Below, piece by piece: positions 45,230-56,871 of a stretch of DNA of 64,000 nt (the stretch's first letter is position 1; every line of letters starts with the position of its first letter). Source of the DNA: Dermanyssus gallinae (lineage: Eukaryota; Arthropoda; Arachnida; Mesostigmata; Dermanyssidae); assembly GCA_003439945.1 (NCBI GenBank), contig QVRM01005471.1, positions 152,850-216,849 on the forward strand, written 5' to 3'. The notes below the pieces were generated by a model. It was not told the DNA's origin, did not search any database, and was given only the letters and a program-made list of their open reading frames with translations. The translations under genes and the position numbers were made by a program.

Positions 45230-45870
45230 ATAGTTTGAGCCCATCTGCTGTCGGTCAGGCTTAGATTGAAGAGATTCCTGAGGCTGGCTCTTAGACCTAA
45301 AAGTCTCGCAGAAAGTCCATGTGGACGATCTTTGCCAAACCCAAGGATGATCTTAGTAGGTGATAAACGCTGTATGTTCTGATCAGATGTAGCCTTACCG
45401 GGAAAGAGTGAAGTGTTAATCGATTTCTTTTTGCGCGATGCTCATATAGAATATATGATTCATAGAATAAAAAGTCAGCGCCCATGCTGCCACAGAAATT
45501 GTTGGAAAATCCCGGATATTTCAGCATGTCCGGCCTTAAGTGCATTGAAAATATGCCTCACTGTAGGTTCTAAGCCAGTAGGGGATATAGAATGGTCCAG
45601 ACTGCAAAACAACCGCTTTACGAAAATGTTTTTATTCTAGGTTAGAGCGAAGACACTCAATCCTGCTTGCGATCTTGGAATGGTGGCGGCCGACCCCACG
45701 AAAGACCCCAAGAGCGTCATTTAGCTGCCTCAGCGAACTTGCTTCCGGAGTAAAGTGCATTAAAGGCATTTAAGTTAAGCTGGGGCTTGTAAACACATTC
45801 GCACTCCTGGGGTTGAGCTCAAGCCCACTTTGCAGACTAAGGTGGATAACTCTTAAAGTCTGCCTGCACC
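45230..45870 (-). mobile_element. RLE-family retrotransposon fragment (RT palm end to thumb)
   Basis: The minus strand reads SGLELNPRSANVF (about 45840-45800), which aligns with SGLALNPAKCEI of element A. Then DALGVFRGVGRHHSKIASRI (about 45730-45670) and, further down, LFNLSLTDSRWAQT (about 45270-45230), matching the EVLNVKLNDEIWKMAS thumb segment of element B. Frames are broken. Confidence 0.4.
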
Positions 45871-46229
45871 ACTAAAGTCTCTCCCGATGGTGTCATCGTC
45901 GAGGCACTAACAGTTCAGAAGAATTTTTTGTTGATTTGGGAGGTTTTGGAAATGCTAGTAGCGTGACTAGTGTAAGACTTACATTCACTAAAACCGCCCC
46001 CCCCCCCCCCAGCCTCGTTATTGTTTTGGCATAACTGCGAAACCACGGGAAAGGCGTCTCTGCGCCGTTCGGCGTCAACGTTTCCTCTGCTCTCCCCCTC
46101 CTTCCGCACCACCAGGTGTTTAGTCCGAAGAGGCGAGACAATACCAAATTTAACCCGCCTGAGTGGGTGCGTCGAGACCCCGAGGGTCTGGCTGCTCCCC
46201 CTTCTTCCCCCTCCACTCTGGACACCTTC

Positions 46230-47960
46230 TCTCGATCACTGTATCGCTCGAACCACTCTCTCCTGGCTTTTTTCAAGGTCCTCTTGAGTGTCAAAATGGC
46301 GTCGAACAAATTTGTTGCCTGTTTCCACACCTCCGCCGACGTCGTCATGTGGTCGACGACCCCTTCGATCGTAGACATATTCCTCAAGGCCGTGGAACCT
46401 GCGTATCGTGCTCTGAGAGTTTCGCAGCGAAAAACGGTGTGTTGCGCGTCCGGTCAGCACCTGCCTCGTACAGTAGGATAGCTTGCCATGTTGGCAGTCA
46501 TACCACACTCCGAGATCTGGCACCAGGCTCTTGGCCCAGCTCCCCTTGGTCACCCCGGGTCCTAACTCCGCCCATTCCTTCTGCCAGGTCTCAATGGTGG
46601 CACTCCTGGCCATGGTCAGATCCAACTCTCCGTCGAGGAAGCGCTTGCTTCTCTTTGGCTAGAACCAGGATGGCTTCGGTCAAAACCGTCCGGTTTGCGC
46701 GGCTTGCCCTGATCGCCAGAGTCCGTTGGGCTGAGCTTAGTGCTCCTCTATTCTTTGCCGTACGCATTGCCAGGTCCGCCCTGACCGGGGCCGCGTACAG
46801 CGCCGTTGATTCGGTCACTGTCGCTAATAATCGCTCCATTTGGCTTCTAACACTCCACCGACCCTTGGCAGAAAACGCGCTAAGTTCAGGGAGACTCTCT
46901 TGACCTTATCAGTACAATACGTCACATGAGCCGATCCAGAACGTCTTGTCTCGAGGATGACCCCGAGGTACTTCGCCTCCTTTCTGATTTCTATCGGGTG
47001 GCCCGCTATCACGAGTCTTACCTCTTTTATTTTCTTTTGTCCTGTTATATACATCGCCTCTGTCTTGTCGAGCTTAACATGATGGCTTTCTATCCACTCG
47101 TTTACCCGGGTGAAGGCTTCATTGGCGGCGCTCTCTAGAACTGATCCGGTCCTAACCGTAACCATGAGTATGAAATCGTCGGCGTACGCCAGCGTCTGCA
47201 CCCAATTCGGGAGATTATCTATCTCGAGCACCCAGTCGTGTGCCGGATTCCAGAGAACGGGTCCCAAAATCGAGCCCTGTGGAACTCCAGCTGTAACCTC
47301 GTACTCCTGCCCTCCTGCAACCAGACCTCGGTCATCCAAGTAGGATGAAATCATTCGACGGAGGTAAGCGGATATTCCCTTCCTCTTCACCGCCTCCACA
47401 ATTACTTCCTAGTTCATTCTGTTAAAGGCATTTCTGACATCTAGGAGAATGAGGAGCACGAAACCCCTCGTTCTGAAGGTCTTTGCGGTCTCCTCATAAG
47501 CCCGTTCCAGTACCCGCTTTTGAGCGCCGAGCGTAGAACGGATTTTCCGAAATCCGTACTGAGACTCCGAAAGCGCTTCCTTGTCGTCATTCTCCTTGTT
47601 GAGGCGGTTGACTAGGACGTTCTCTACCATTTTGCTCAAAGCGTCCAGTAGGCTGATAGGCCGAAACGCCGACGCCCCCTTTCTTCTAGACTCTTCTCTG
47701 ACTTCGGAGCCGGCAGAAGGCTGGCTGGTTTTCAGGTCCTTGGGAACCTTCCCTCTTGCAGAGGTATAGTTATAAAGGCTTTAAAAACCCTCGGCTACCT
47801 TCTAACGAACAACTTTACAACTTTCAACTTCGGCCCCGACGGGGACGCCGTCTGAACCGGGAGCCTCTTCCAGCGTGACTTTTGGGATGTCATCCGGGTC
47901 TACGTTGAAGTCCTCCTTGCTTCTCCTCGGCTGCGCCGGAAAGTGAGTTATATTTAAAAA
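46230..47960 (-). pseudogene. RT and C-terminal domain of minus-strand R1 element
   Basis: The frame at 47639-47409 has LSESQYGFRKIRSTL and FVLLILLDVRNAFNRMN (motifs 2 and A, catalytic Asp present), ending one codon short of the next frame at a TAG. 47399-46824 holds AGVPQGSILGPVLW (motif B), LAYADDFILMV (motif C, intact YADD), KLDKTEAMYITGQKK and AKYLGVILETRRSGSAH. 46625-46236 holds the R1 C-terminal domain with LSYCTRQVLTG, where Arg replaces the usual Thr-Gln. No complete zinc knuckle remains. One stop and two frameshifts separate the parts, so this is one of the better preserved RTs in the window. Confidence 0.75.
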
Positions 47961-48087
47961 CATTTTTTATATATATAATTTCACTAAGTTAGCAGCTTGG
48001 AGTGGACAATACGCTGCATTTCCTCGTTGAATGTCGAGCGACAGCCTCTGACGCAAGAATTCGGATGCCTTTGAGTCCCCTGTCTAA

Positions 48088-48132
48088 CCTGCTCGGTGCG
48101 GACCTGCTCGGTGCGGACCTGCTCGGTGCGCA
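48088..48132. repeat. Three-copy 15-bp minisatellite
   Basis: ACCTGCTCGGTGCGG repeated three times in tandem (48088-48102, 48103-48117, 48118-48132), the last with one change. Confidence 0.95.
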
Positions 48133-49199
48133 CCTGCACCGACCATCGGAGGGGCTAATGAGCCGGGGACTCTAGAATGCACGAGAAGCCGGCAGATCTA
48201 AGTGCGCGACTAAAGGTGTCACTTAAAGCGGAGTGACGTGCTCGTCGGCCTGCACTCAACGCGCATGACAGGCTATGATGGGCCAACCCGTCCACGAAAT
48301 CACCACAACGACATCAATAAGGCCCTACGCTTATACGCGTCGTCTCGTCGTCTAACAGAGTCCAAATTCACGGACAGGGTAGGGTTGTAACCAAGCCCCA
48401 GCCCTTGACTACTAATCGCTTGGAGCCTGGCTCTATCAGCAACAGAAGGTGCTCTATTAATCCGGCTTGAGTTGTAGCAGTGAGTTGTAACAATCTTCCG
48501 CAACACGTCTGGGGGAGGCCTCGGCGGATGTCTCTGGAGTCTCAACATAACAATCCTGTAGAGCTGGCCCCACACGTCCTTCTCAACCGCCTCTTGAGCT
48601 CCTTTCACGCTCGGGCCTTACTCTTGGCGATGAGTTATCGAAGTCTCGTTCGGGATGCCCTGTACTCAGCAAGTTAGGATTTGGCTTAAATAGCTTATCT
48701 CATCATCCCCTCGTCTCCCCCCCCCTATTTTGTCTTTTGGCTAGCCAACTATAGCCCTTGTGCATGCCCGGTTGTGTCTTTTACATATGTGTCTCTCCTC
48801 CGCTATTTAGTCGTTTCACCAGTACTTTGGCGTACGGTGGCCCCGTCCGTCTCCATTCGAGGGCGCAGAGCTTTTTCCTGCCCAGCCTCCTTGCCTGCCA
48901 TCTTTGCCCATCCGGGGCGGGATAACGGAGTCTTCGGTAGTCGTGAGAGTGAGACAGATGTATCTGTGATCACTCATGATTTCCTCCCCATCCGCTACTT
49001 GCCACATGCTACCAGAGGGAGAGTCGTTTCGTCAAGCATAGTAAGGTCGACAAAAGCCGCCTGGTTCCTCCGGCGGACGATGGGTAGCCTTCCGTCTTTT
49101 AGGACCGTCAAATTAACTGGACGCGATCACTTATACCGGACCTCCGACGTTGGTATGACGTGTCTGGCCAGGAGCCACTTACGTACTTCTCGGTCCAGG

Positions 49200-49735
49200 T
49201 CTTTAAGGGCCACAGCCAATTTTAAACCTATATGGTGCGGATTAAGAAGTCGCAGATGGATACGTGCACACTCTGCATGTCGGCGCAGCCAGACGATGTT
49301 GATCATACGGTCTCGTCTTGCTCCGCCCTGGCCCAGGTCCGCAGAAGCTCGACGTATTGCTATACAGGGAGATCGACACGAGACATTGTCGGTCACGTGA
49401 TGGCAAATGCCGCCGCAGGATTGGTAGGCGTATATTTCTAAGATGCCATTATGCGCGAGAAGACGCGCCTAGAAAACGCTCGCCGCGCGTGCTACGGAGG
49501 CACGCAAGCGCCATTAAGTGGTCAAGATGAGGGTGCCCCGCAAGAGGCTATGGCAACCCAGCCCTATGTAGAATGACTCGACGCATCCCCTCTGGTTTGT
49601 GAGCTTAGGACACAACGAGATTCATGAGAGTCGCTGGACCACCAGGCTCTCCTCGCACGGTTTCGAAGTAGTGCCACACAATTACGAACTCTGAGGGGGG
49701 GGATTAAGGTTTTTAGAGGGTGAAAGTGCCACACT
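49200..49735 (+). mobile_element. R1-clade C-terminal zinc knuckle and 3' UTR fragment
   Basis: The frame at 49232-49441 encodes CTLCMSAQPDDVDHTVSSC, the C-x2-C-x7-H-x4-C knuckle of R1-type ORF2, then the family tail. The 3' UTR reads GGTTTCGAAGTAGTGCC, a run of G, GTTTTTAGAGGGTG and GCCACACTAGGTG, the same end as the R1 copies at 40.7 and 45.96 kb. It sits back-to-back with the minus-strand R1 element. Confidence 0.7.
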
Positions 49736-50189
49736 AGGTGTTGTTGATTGCCAATACCAATAGTGCATTAGCGTTTTCAAACATCCCATATAAAAACCGT
49801 CAAATTATTTTCGACCATCCACTCTTGCAGATGTAATAAATGAATGAGAAATAAAATCCACTAGTCGTTAATTACTTAGCGGTTAATAGAGTTTAGTCGT
49901 TCTATCACCAAGTGAGAGCTCCGATCTGAATCTATACGCTTAGTCAATTAGGAGGTCGCCACTGGCCACTCAACTAAAACCGTTTTCAGAAGGTGGTTTT
50001 AACGAACTTACGCCATTCTCCGTTCCATACGGGCTTAGAATTGCTTTAAGGCATACCTTCGATGCACCGAGGGCAGGACATGTAGATGTAGGCATCTAGA
50101 TAATCTATGTCCTAACAAACTTGGTTGAAGAAAGACATTTTCTTCAATTTAACAGAAGATTGGGGAGGCAAAGCAACCCCGCTGGCTTC
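49736..50189. other. Unassigned spacer
   Basis: No supported feature. Confidence 0.4.
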
Positions 50190-50580
50190 ATGATTACGAT
50201 GAGATGACTACCAAAAAGGACAGAGCGGATAGCCTCCGGCACCGTACCGCCTATGAGTGATATCAACTACACTTGCTAACTCGCGCACTAGACGGCTGGC
50301 GATGTTCGCATCGGTTTTGGCAAGGATGTCTCAGACACGACGCGGCCGCAGGTCATCTATGCCTGCGATAGATCCTGCTGGGAAGGTCCTTACGGTCTCA
50401 CGAATAAGTTCTGCACCGGAGATGGGTAGCTTGACGTCGGGTGGACTCGGCGGCAGGTCGAAGTTGTCTAGCTCTCTGAAATTACTTTGTAAGTAATTTC
50501 CACGGACGCTTCGGCGGCGCAGGTCTGACGCCCCACCAAGAGGAATATAAAGCACGAATGGACCACGAATACCGATCTAG
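50190..50580 (-). mobile_element. RLE-family retrotransposon fragment (RT motif 0)
   Basis: The minus strand reads ISGAELIRETVRTFPAGSI then AGIDDLRPRRV, a stop, and DILAKTDANIASRLVREL. This matches the RT motif 0 region of elements A (AAGLDFIRPRLLQDLL) and B (AGLDGLPPRHLKDML). Only this part of ORF2 is recognisable. Confidence 0.5.
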
Positions 50581-53190
50581 GGAGGGTCGCTTTCTTGACG
50601 CCCATAAACGAGTCCTCTGACGAGCTGGCGAGAAGACCATGAAAAACCGCGAATTCGGGGGCGCCCGAGGCCAAGCGGCGTATCCTAGCGTAGGCATACC
50701 TGGCGCTGCGCACGGCCTAAAACCGGTAGATCGGACGGCTCAAAGGACCATTGTTGTTGTGGCAAGAGGAACAGTCGTGGGCACAAAACCGTGGACCCAT
50801 TTCCTTGTTCCTGAGATAATGAACGTAAGGCTATCTTCTACAACACCCAGGTACTTACGGGCACGAGAAGTTCCAAACGTGTTTTTTAAAATATCTATGG
50901 CCGTGGTTAAAATTTGACAGATAATATATTATTTGGCTCCGAGATCATTCCCTCCATTCTTCTAGGTGTACAACCAGTTGTTTGGTCTAGCCGCCATGAT
51001 CTAGATCTGCCCCCAGTGTCTTCCAGAGTGCTATTATTTATGTATTGTCGCCTTGCGTGACAAGCTTTTCCCCACCTTTTCTTCCTGCTTTCCTCCTTGG
51101 CGCCCCTCTGACTCCTGTTTATGATTATGTTAAAGTGGGCGCTCTTGACAACTTTAATGTATTTTTACTCTAGCAAAAAACGATAAGCATCATGGCTTTG
51201 ATTTTTCATTATTTTTGGGTCTGATGAGCAAAACGGCTTTGATTTTTACAGGTGCACATTCGACACTGTTTTTCTCATGCAAGCGTATGCCTCCCATGGC
51301 AATGTTAGCCCTTTTCTTTAGGTATGGCTGCATTAATTATTATGGTTTATTAACACCCAAGTTGGCTAAAATTATAAACATATACATCAGACACAACTAG
51401 TGCTTCCTTCGCGTCATTGGGTCTTCTCTCATCTTGCTAGCTCATCTATTGACTGAACTGCAGGACATGCTGCGGCGTAAAATCTATTGCACTGGCCAGA
51501 GCACCTCGTGCATCTGCAACACTCCTGAGGATCGTGGAATTCTTCCGTGCTGCATAACACGTGATGAAACTTGTGGGCTGCAAGTGCCGCAGTTAAATGT
51601 CTACCCTTATATCCCGCCGCTCGCCAGGCCGTGCTTGTTATTGCTACCGTATTATATACTCCTAAATCGATTCCCTTCAAATTTTCCGTCCACTTCAAAG
51701 TATGAGCCTTAAACGCTCTCGTCCTAGGTAAACCCCATCAAAGTTGTAATTTCTATGTCATCAAACTCCCCCCCTCTAAGATATGAACTATTCTATTCCT
51801 ACAAGAGTTGGCTAACCCCAAAACCCGTTTCATAAAAAAAATAAGGGTCTATCTAGTAACTGCAGTTCTGCTTCTCCCAATTTGTCCCGCGGGTGCATCA
51901 ACGCAAGACCACTGGCGTAGCGGACAATCTCGCTCTGTCCAGGAAGTATCAAGTCGCAGCACCCGCCGCATGACAACTTTGAGTGGACCGACAATGAACT
52001 CGTTTGGGGTTTCCGTCGTGACTCGATAATACTGGTCTTAGCTTCATAGCCTCCTGGCGTTTAGGTAGCCATTAATAATTCTTACTTGGTACTTCAAAAC
52101 TTTGCGTTCTTGGCCGATTCTATAAATGCACATTTTATTCAGGGCTATGGAGTATATGCACCTTCTATGAAAGGCTAAAGAGTTTACAACAAAAACAAAG
52201 CCAGAAGAAGCCCACGCGTCCTTGAAGCTAAGGCGTGAACGTCTCCTGGCTTGCTGACTACCTAATGTATTGCCATCAAAATGGCCGAAAATTCCGAAAT
52301 ACAGATTGAGCGTGTGTTTATGTGTGCCTTAATTGGCCTGCATAAGCCGGAGATAGTGTTTGACCTAGGATCTCGCCCTTATCTTTATAGTCTTGCCTGT
52401 ACAAAACATTCGCATCGGTTAACTTCGTGTTGTTTAATGTTCACGTTGACCCCTTAGACATTGCATAAAATTGTCTTCCCATCGTTGTTGATAACTTTTT
52501 TTTGTACTTGGACATTTTGTATTCGGTATCCCTATAGAACAATGCTCACATCGTATTTGCGTACCGCTCATTTCACCAGGTTCTTTAAACGAAAATAGGC
52601 TCGCTTAATCAATTGATAACATATGATGCCACCTTCTTACTCTTTGGCTTGCTTTGCCGGTGCTCTGAGGTTTTTGTCGCCTTTGTCCTCGCAATGATCC
52701 CTGCTGAGATGACTACCTCTGGCTACTGCCTCTGTTTTTAGCCATTTCGTGCTTCGATCCTACAGTACAACAATCCTGAGTACGGACTTCCTCGAGAGCT
52801 TGCATTTCCTTTTTTTTGCCTGTTTATTGAAAACCGTTGATTACTGCTTTTCTATCAAGACTGTGTTACCAGTTTACCAGCGCTGTGCTTTTGGCTATTT
52901 CTAAAAACTGGCAAGGAAGTTTTGAGCGGGGGGACGTGCCGCACATTATCTTCGACTGTTGAAACCACAGTGGCCGATCTACAGGCTAGTTTCTGTTGCC
53001 AACGTCAAATTTAAATTGAAAGGTCATGTGTTCGACTTAGTTCTAGTTACTAGGATGCCTCGGAAAACTCGGTAGATGACTAGCTAATTTGAGACCCTAG
53101 ATTCATCTGATAACAGCCTTAATGAGTGTCGATCAGCTGATACGGCAAGATTCTTATTATTAATGTGTAAGCCTAAGGAAGTGTTTATTA
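50581..53190. other. Unassigned sequence downstream of protease gene 1
   Basis: Possible R1-like debris at about 50900-50640 minus (ARKYLGVVEDSLTF). The remainder, including open frames at 51.4-52.0 kb, matches nothing I recognise. Confidence 0.4.
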
Positions 53191-53194
53191 AAGA

Positions 53195-53560
53195 CAATCG
53201 CAGACGTTGTCAGGGCAATTGAAAGGGCGCGTAGAGACAAAGCGACCGGAAACGATATGATAAGAAACGAACGCTTAAAGCAAACGTTGGCACTGGCCCC
53301 ATGTTGGAAAGGTCCATTCGACAAACGCCTAAGGTCAAAGTCGTTCGACAACGCGAAAAGACGCAAACACTTTCATATGCTCCTACGTATTTGGGTGAAC
53401 TATGGAAGTAATTATCAAAATTACAAAGAATTACATTGGTGGTGCAATTGGCTATACAGACAACGTTTGATATGGCACCGACAAATAATGTTATTGATTG
53501 ATGAGGTTGCCGGAGACGGAGAGTGAGAAAAAGAAACTGCGTAACTACTCGTGAGCATTC
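53195..53560 (+). pseudogene. Possible RT motif-0 fragment
   Basis: The plus strand reads RAIERARRDKATGNDMIRNE at about 53213-53272. This fits the Ala-x-G-x-D/N-x-I pattern of RT motif 0 preceded by a helical linker. The following frames do not extend cleanly into later RT motifs, so this is a weak call. Confidence 0.3.
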
Positions 53561-54117
53561 TAAAAGAGGAAGCATTACAGATAAAAATTAAATATTAAAA
53601 GGAGAAGAGCGCTCAATCATGGGGAAAACACTTTTGCGAAAAAACTACGTCGTTATCTATAGTTGGAGTCTGCTTAGAATTAGACAATCGAATAGAAAAG
53701 CGAGCATGGAGGAGAGGGGACTACAAATTGACTACAACACAGTAGTGGCAGTCAAATCTAAAAAAAGGGGGTCTGGCAAGAGACAAGAAGCTTCTGGTAA
53801 GTGACAAATAATTTGATTTCACTAAAACCTTTACCCACCAGCAAATCACTAATCCTAATGCAGCATTTGCTTAGTTCACAAGAAATTGTCATTTTGACCT
53901 AATCGAATTAAGTGTAGGATTGTAGAGGTTAATATAGTATATATACAAGTTGTCTACAACAAAACTACGATAGAAAAATCCAAATTAGAAAGGGTTAACC
54001 AAGATAATTTATTAAACTAGTTATTGAAGAGGCATCTTAACGCATGAATCGAATTATCAATTCACATTTATTAACGTATATATACGCACATATGGCGTGT
54101 GAGCATGATGTGTTTAA
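53561..54117. other. Unassigned 3' flank of protease gene 1
   Basis: No recognised coding or repeat feature. Confidence 0.45.
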
Positions 54118-54130
54118 TTTATTTTTTATT
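54118..54130 (-). terminator. Poly(A) signals of protease gene 1
   Basis: Two AATAAA hexamers on the minus strand (54130-54125 and 54123-54118), about 100 bp after the gene 1 stop codon. Confidence 0.6.
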
Positions 54131-54227
54131 GCCGCGTAAACTCTAGAACTTGGCGCAAAAATTTGGCGCCTTTTAAGCGCACATTTCAGGTGATGATGCA
54201 TATTTGTTGCTCATTGACCCAATTGCG

Positions 54228-54415
54228 TTAGAGTAATACATATGCAGCGCTCGAGACAACTCCACATAGATTACCTTTCATCGCGATTTTCATGTAACCA
54301 TTCTGTCCCCAGTGTGGAGACCACGAGTTCTTGATGATCCAGTAAGGCTTACCACTCTTCGTTTGTCCGAAGCCAGTAAGCAATACTGTATGGTCCAGCT
54401 CCTCAGCGCGACTTT
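54228..54415 (-). CDS. Last exon of 26-29 kDa-type cysteine protease gene 1
   Basis: A 188-nt terminal exon, acceptor ATGTAG ending at 54416, stop TAA at 54230-54228. It encodes the C-terminal part of a papain-family (C1A) catalytic domain: AEELDHTVLLTGFGQ with the active-site His, then PYWIIKNSWSPHWGQNGYMK with the active-site Asn and the NSWxxxWGxxGY signature, ending NLCGVVSSAAYVLL. The first two bases AA complete the codon left open by the previous exon (A+AA = Lys). No lesion is visible. The catalytic Cys exon is not in the window and should lie above 64 kb. Confidence 0.9.
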
Positions 54416-55078
54416 CTACATTTCACAAGCAGTCAAGGCGCTATTAGTAATCATTGTGAGTGCTCGAAGTAACTTATTCACGTTACGGCACTTTTATTTT
54501 TTTGTTGTTAGGAAGATACAGTATAACATTGTAGAGCATTTAAACAGATAATGGGGAGATGGAAGTACACTGTACCTATTACTTAGTTGTGAGTTAATTT
54601 ATTTAGCTCTTTTTCGATTTATGTATTTACTTACCTCTTCTCACTTATGAGTAGACATAACATCATTAAAATTAACTTGTCTGCTGCAAGCGGCACGTCA
54701 TTCGAGGTAGCCAGTGCAGCGATCGCGCTGCGTAATGATCATACTTTTTTTCAGCTTCACTCTATGTGAGTAAGTGGATTTACCGCTATAAGCTGGCACA
54801 ACACTTGGCTGGTACACAGCTATGATGCGATACTAGATTACAGCACGTGTCTGTCGTAACAGTTAATAATACAGCTGACGTCTGCGCGTACTAAACAAAA
54901 AACACGGCAAATCTAAATATCTTATTTATACAGTTCTATGCGGTTGAAAAGCGCAAGCACGTGAGCAGTAGACCAGTGTGCGATTCTGGCACATACTCCT
55001 AAATGCAAACCGCAGTACCCTTTACCGTATGTGCCAAAGGTAGATAGGTAATGATTCGTTTCATTTCTCACTACTTAC

Positions 55079-55268
55079 TGCATTCCGGGTTGTCATAGAT
55101 TCCTCTCGAGTAGTACACAAACGTTTTATGTGACGCATCCACCGAAATCACGAGGGGACCAACGAAGGCAACAGCCAGCTTCGCCTCCTTGACACTGGTT
55201 ACGTTTACATATCCACGCAGTGTACGCAGCTCCTTTGGCTTCACTATTTTGTCGTGACACTTTCCGTC
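55079..55268 (-). CDS. Penultimate exon of 26-29 kDa-type cysteine protease gene 1
   Basis: A 190-nt exon, acceptor ATTAG ending at 55269, donor GTAAGT (55078-55073). It encodes 63 residues including DGKCHDKI, GYVNVTSVKEAKLAVAFVG, GPLVISVDASHKTFVYYSRG and YDNPEC. The GPxxxxxDAxxxxFxxYxxGxY pattern lies in the papain-like fold between the catalytic Cys and His, and the DASHKTF form is usual in 26-29 kDa proteinases. One base remains at the end, in phase with the last exon 664 bp away. The separating intron shows no transposon. Confidence 0.9.
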
Positions 55269-55439
55269 CTAATTAACCACAAAAAAAACATTGCATGATA
55301 TAATCAATCATCAACTTCGACGAACCGCTGTTGTGGATATTTTCATTTGCACGCACTCTATAGTAGGTATGAGATGATAGTGTGTTGCAAACTCGTAAAA
55401 CAAAGCGTACACCTGGATGCTTAGCAATTTCATAAGGTA

Positions 55440-55942
55440 AGACGTTAATAATGTTTCACTTCAACAATGTTTCACTCGAAAATGTAACTGCTATGAGGGA
55501 CTTAGGTATAATTATGACACCTGGCATGAAATTTTCAGAGCAGTGTCGACAAGTCGCGCTTAAGGCGACGAAAAGATGCAACTGGATCCTAAGATCCTTC
55601 ATTGTTAAAAGTCCAGAACTGTATATAAAATTATTTGATACCTATGTAAAACCAATCATGACGTATGCCTCTCAAGTGTGGTACCCCATGAACGAAAAAG
55701 ATAGACGACTACTAAGAGGTGTGATCAAGAAATTCACACGCCGAGTTTCTTATCGCTGTGACGTCCCACCGACGCAAACCGTTGTTAAAGATATCATAGA
55801 CACTTTTAATGAAATCGACTGTAAATTTGCCAACTACGTTTTCTCCAATGAGGAGTTTTGCAGTTTCTTTTTTAATCGCATACCAACGACAACAAGATCT
55901 CAAGTGAGATACGAGCCCAAATGCATAGCTCGAAAATAGGTT
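55440..55942 (+). pseudogene. Non-LTR RT C-terminal fragment
   Basis: A 162-residue frame starting inside an RT thumb: MRDLGIIMTPGMKFSEQCRQ, KRCNWILRSF, LYIKLFDTYVKPIMTYASQV (the LFxTYVxPxxxYASxVW motif of CR1/L2/Jockey-type RTs), then RGVIKKFTRRVS. It lacks palm motifs upstream and is probably a 5'-truncated insertion, although its frame is intact. It lies on the opposite strand to protease gene 1. Confidence 0.6.
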
Positions 55943-56083
55943 GTTATGTCGCTGTTCCCCTGGAGAGTTACCAAGAAATACAACTGACGCACACCCGTGA
56001 GGGAACTGGTCATTTGATGCTAAAACAAATTCTTATCCTTTATTTAAATAAAGCGCGTATTCTAAATAAATACAATTAAAAAG

Positions 56084-56144
56084 AACAAATACTTGTAGAA
56101 CTACCTATATATATATATATATATACAAATACTTGTAGAACTAC

Positions 56145-56198
<54 letters not shown>

Positions 56199-56212
56199 GT
56201 AGTTCTACAAGT
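56084..56212. repeat. Mariner TIR remnants in head-to-head and direct arrangement with (TA)n
   Basis: ACTTGTAGAACTACCTGTA (56131-56149) is the exact reverse complement of TACAGGTAGTTCTACAAGT (56194-56212), the left end of the mariner that follows; (TA)n fills the gap. A further direct copy of the left remnant lies at about 56084-56106. Confidence 0.85.
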
Positions 56213-56867
56213 TCTTAAAATGAGCTTTTCAGAATTCGAATTTTTTCGCGCTTTCACCGCTATTGGAAACGGCAACTTTTCGAATGCTAGCAGTCAAAAT
56301 ATTATGGTGATTGGCCGTTGCGATTTCGTTTGATCGCTTTTCCCGTGCAACGTATCGGCGTGATTTTGAAAAATTGATAAAAAACGAGTTTCGAGTGGTT
56401 ATCAAGCGTTTTTATTTCAAAAGTTGGAATGCGACCCAAGTGAAAACTGAGTTAGACGAGGTGTACGGTGACTCTGTGCCATATTTTGCTACTGTTTCCA
56501 ACTGGATTAATGAGTTAAAAAGAGGTCGCAGGAGCACCGAGGATGAACTACGTTCAGGACGCCCAAAAACGGCAACTGATGAGGAAAACGTGGAAAAAGT
56601 GCGGAAAATCGTTGCCGCAGATAAGCAAGTGAACAGTAAGGAGATATCGGAGGCCTTGGAGATCAGTTTGGGTAGTGTGCATTTCATCCTGCACGAGAAC
56701 TTGAAGATGAAAAAACTCAGAGCAAAATGAGTGCCGCATTTGCTCAACCAAGGCCAAACAGACGTGCGTGTTTCCGCTTCACAGCGAAATTTGGCCAAGA
56801 TGTCGAAAAATCCGTCGGATTTTTGGCGCAGATTCGTGACCGTCGATGAAAGCTGGGTCCATCACTA

Positions 56868-56871
<4 letters not shown>
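56196..56871 (+). mobile_element. Mariner element 1, truncated in the transposase
   Basis: Begins with terminal repeat CAGGTAGTTCTACAAGTTCT. The transposase reads FRVVIKRFYFKSWNATQVKT, PYFATVSNWINELKRGRRST, ISLGSVHFILHENLKMKKL (helix-turn-helix regions), then FVTVDESWVHHYT, holding the first catalytic Asp. There the sequence ends abruptly in (TA)n at 56871. One TGA interrupts after KKLRAK, where the sister element at 62.7 kb has Trp. The second and third catalytic Asp and the right end are missing. Confidence 0.8.

Larger units (their letters stand above)
45900..49120 (-). mobile_element. R1-clade non-LTR retrotransposon, EN fragment to 3' end
   Basis: Minus-strand order: endonuclease remnant NQAAFVDLTMLDETTLPLV with SDHRYICLTL in another frame (about 49060-48945); EN-RT linker KDVWGQLYRIVMLRLQRHPP (about 48570-48510); RT and C-terminus (47.9-46.2 kb); and a 3' UTR ending near 45.96 kb with the shared R1 tail (CCGTGGTTTCGCAGTTATGCC, poly-G/C run, CACTAGTCACGCTA). 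It belongs to the same R1 family as the fragments in the tandem duplication. Confidence 0.75.

Noticed and set aside
51429..52029. Open frames at 51.4-51.7 and 51.8-52.0 kb as host exons
   Set aside because: No recognisable domain, no convincing paired splice sites, and ordinary length for chance frames.
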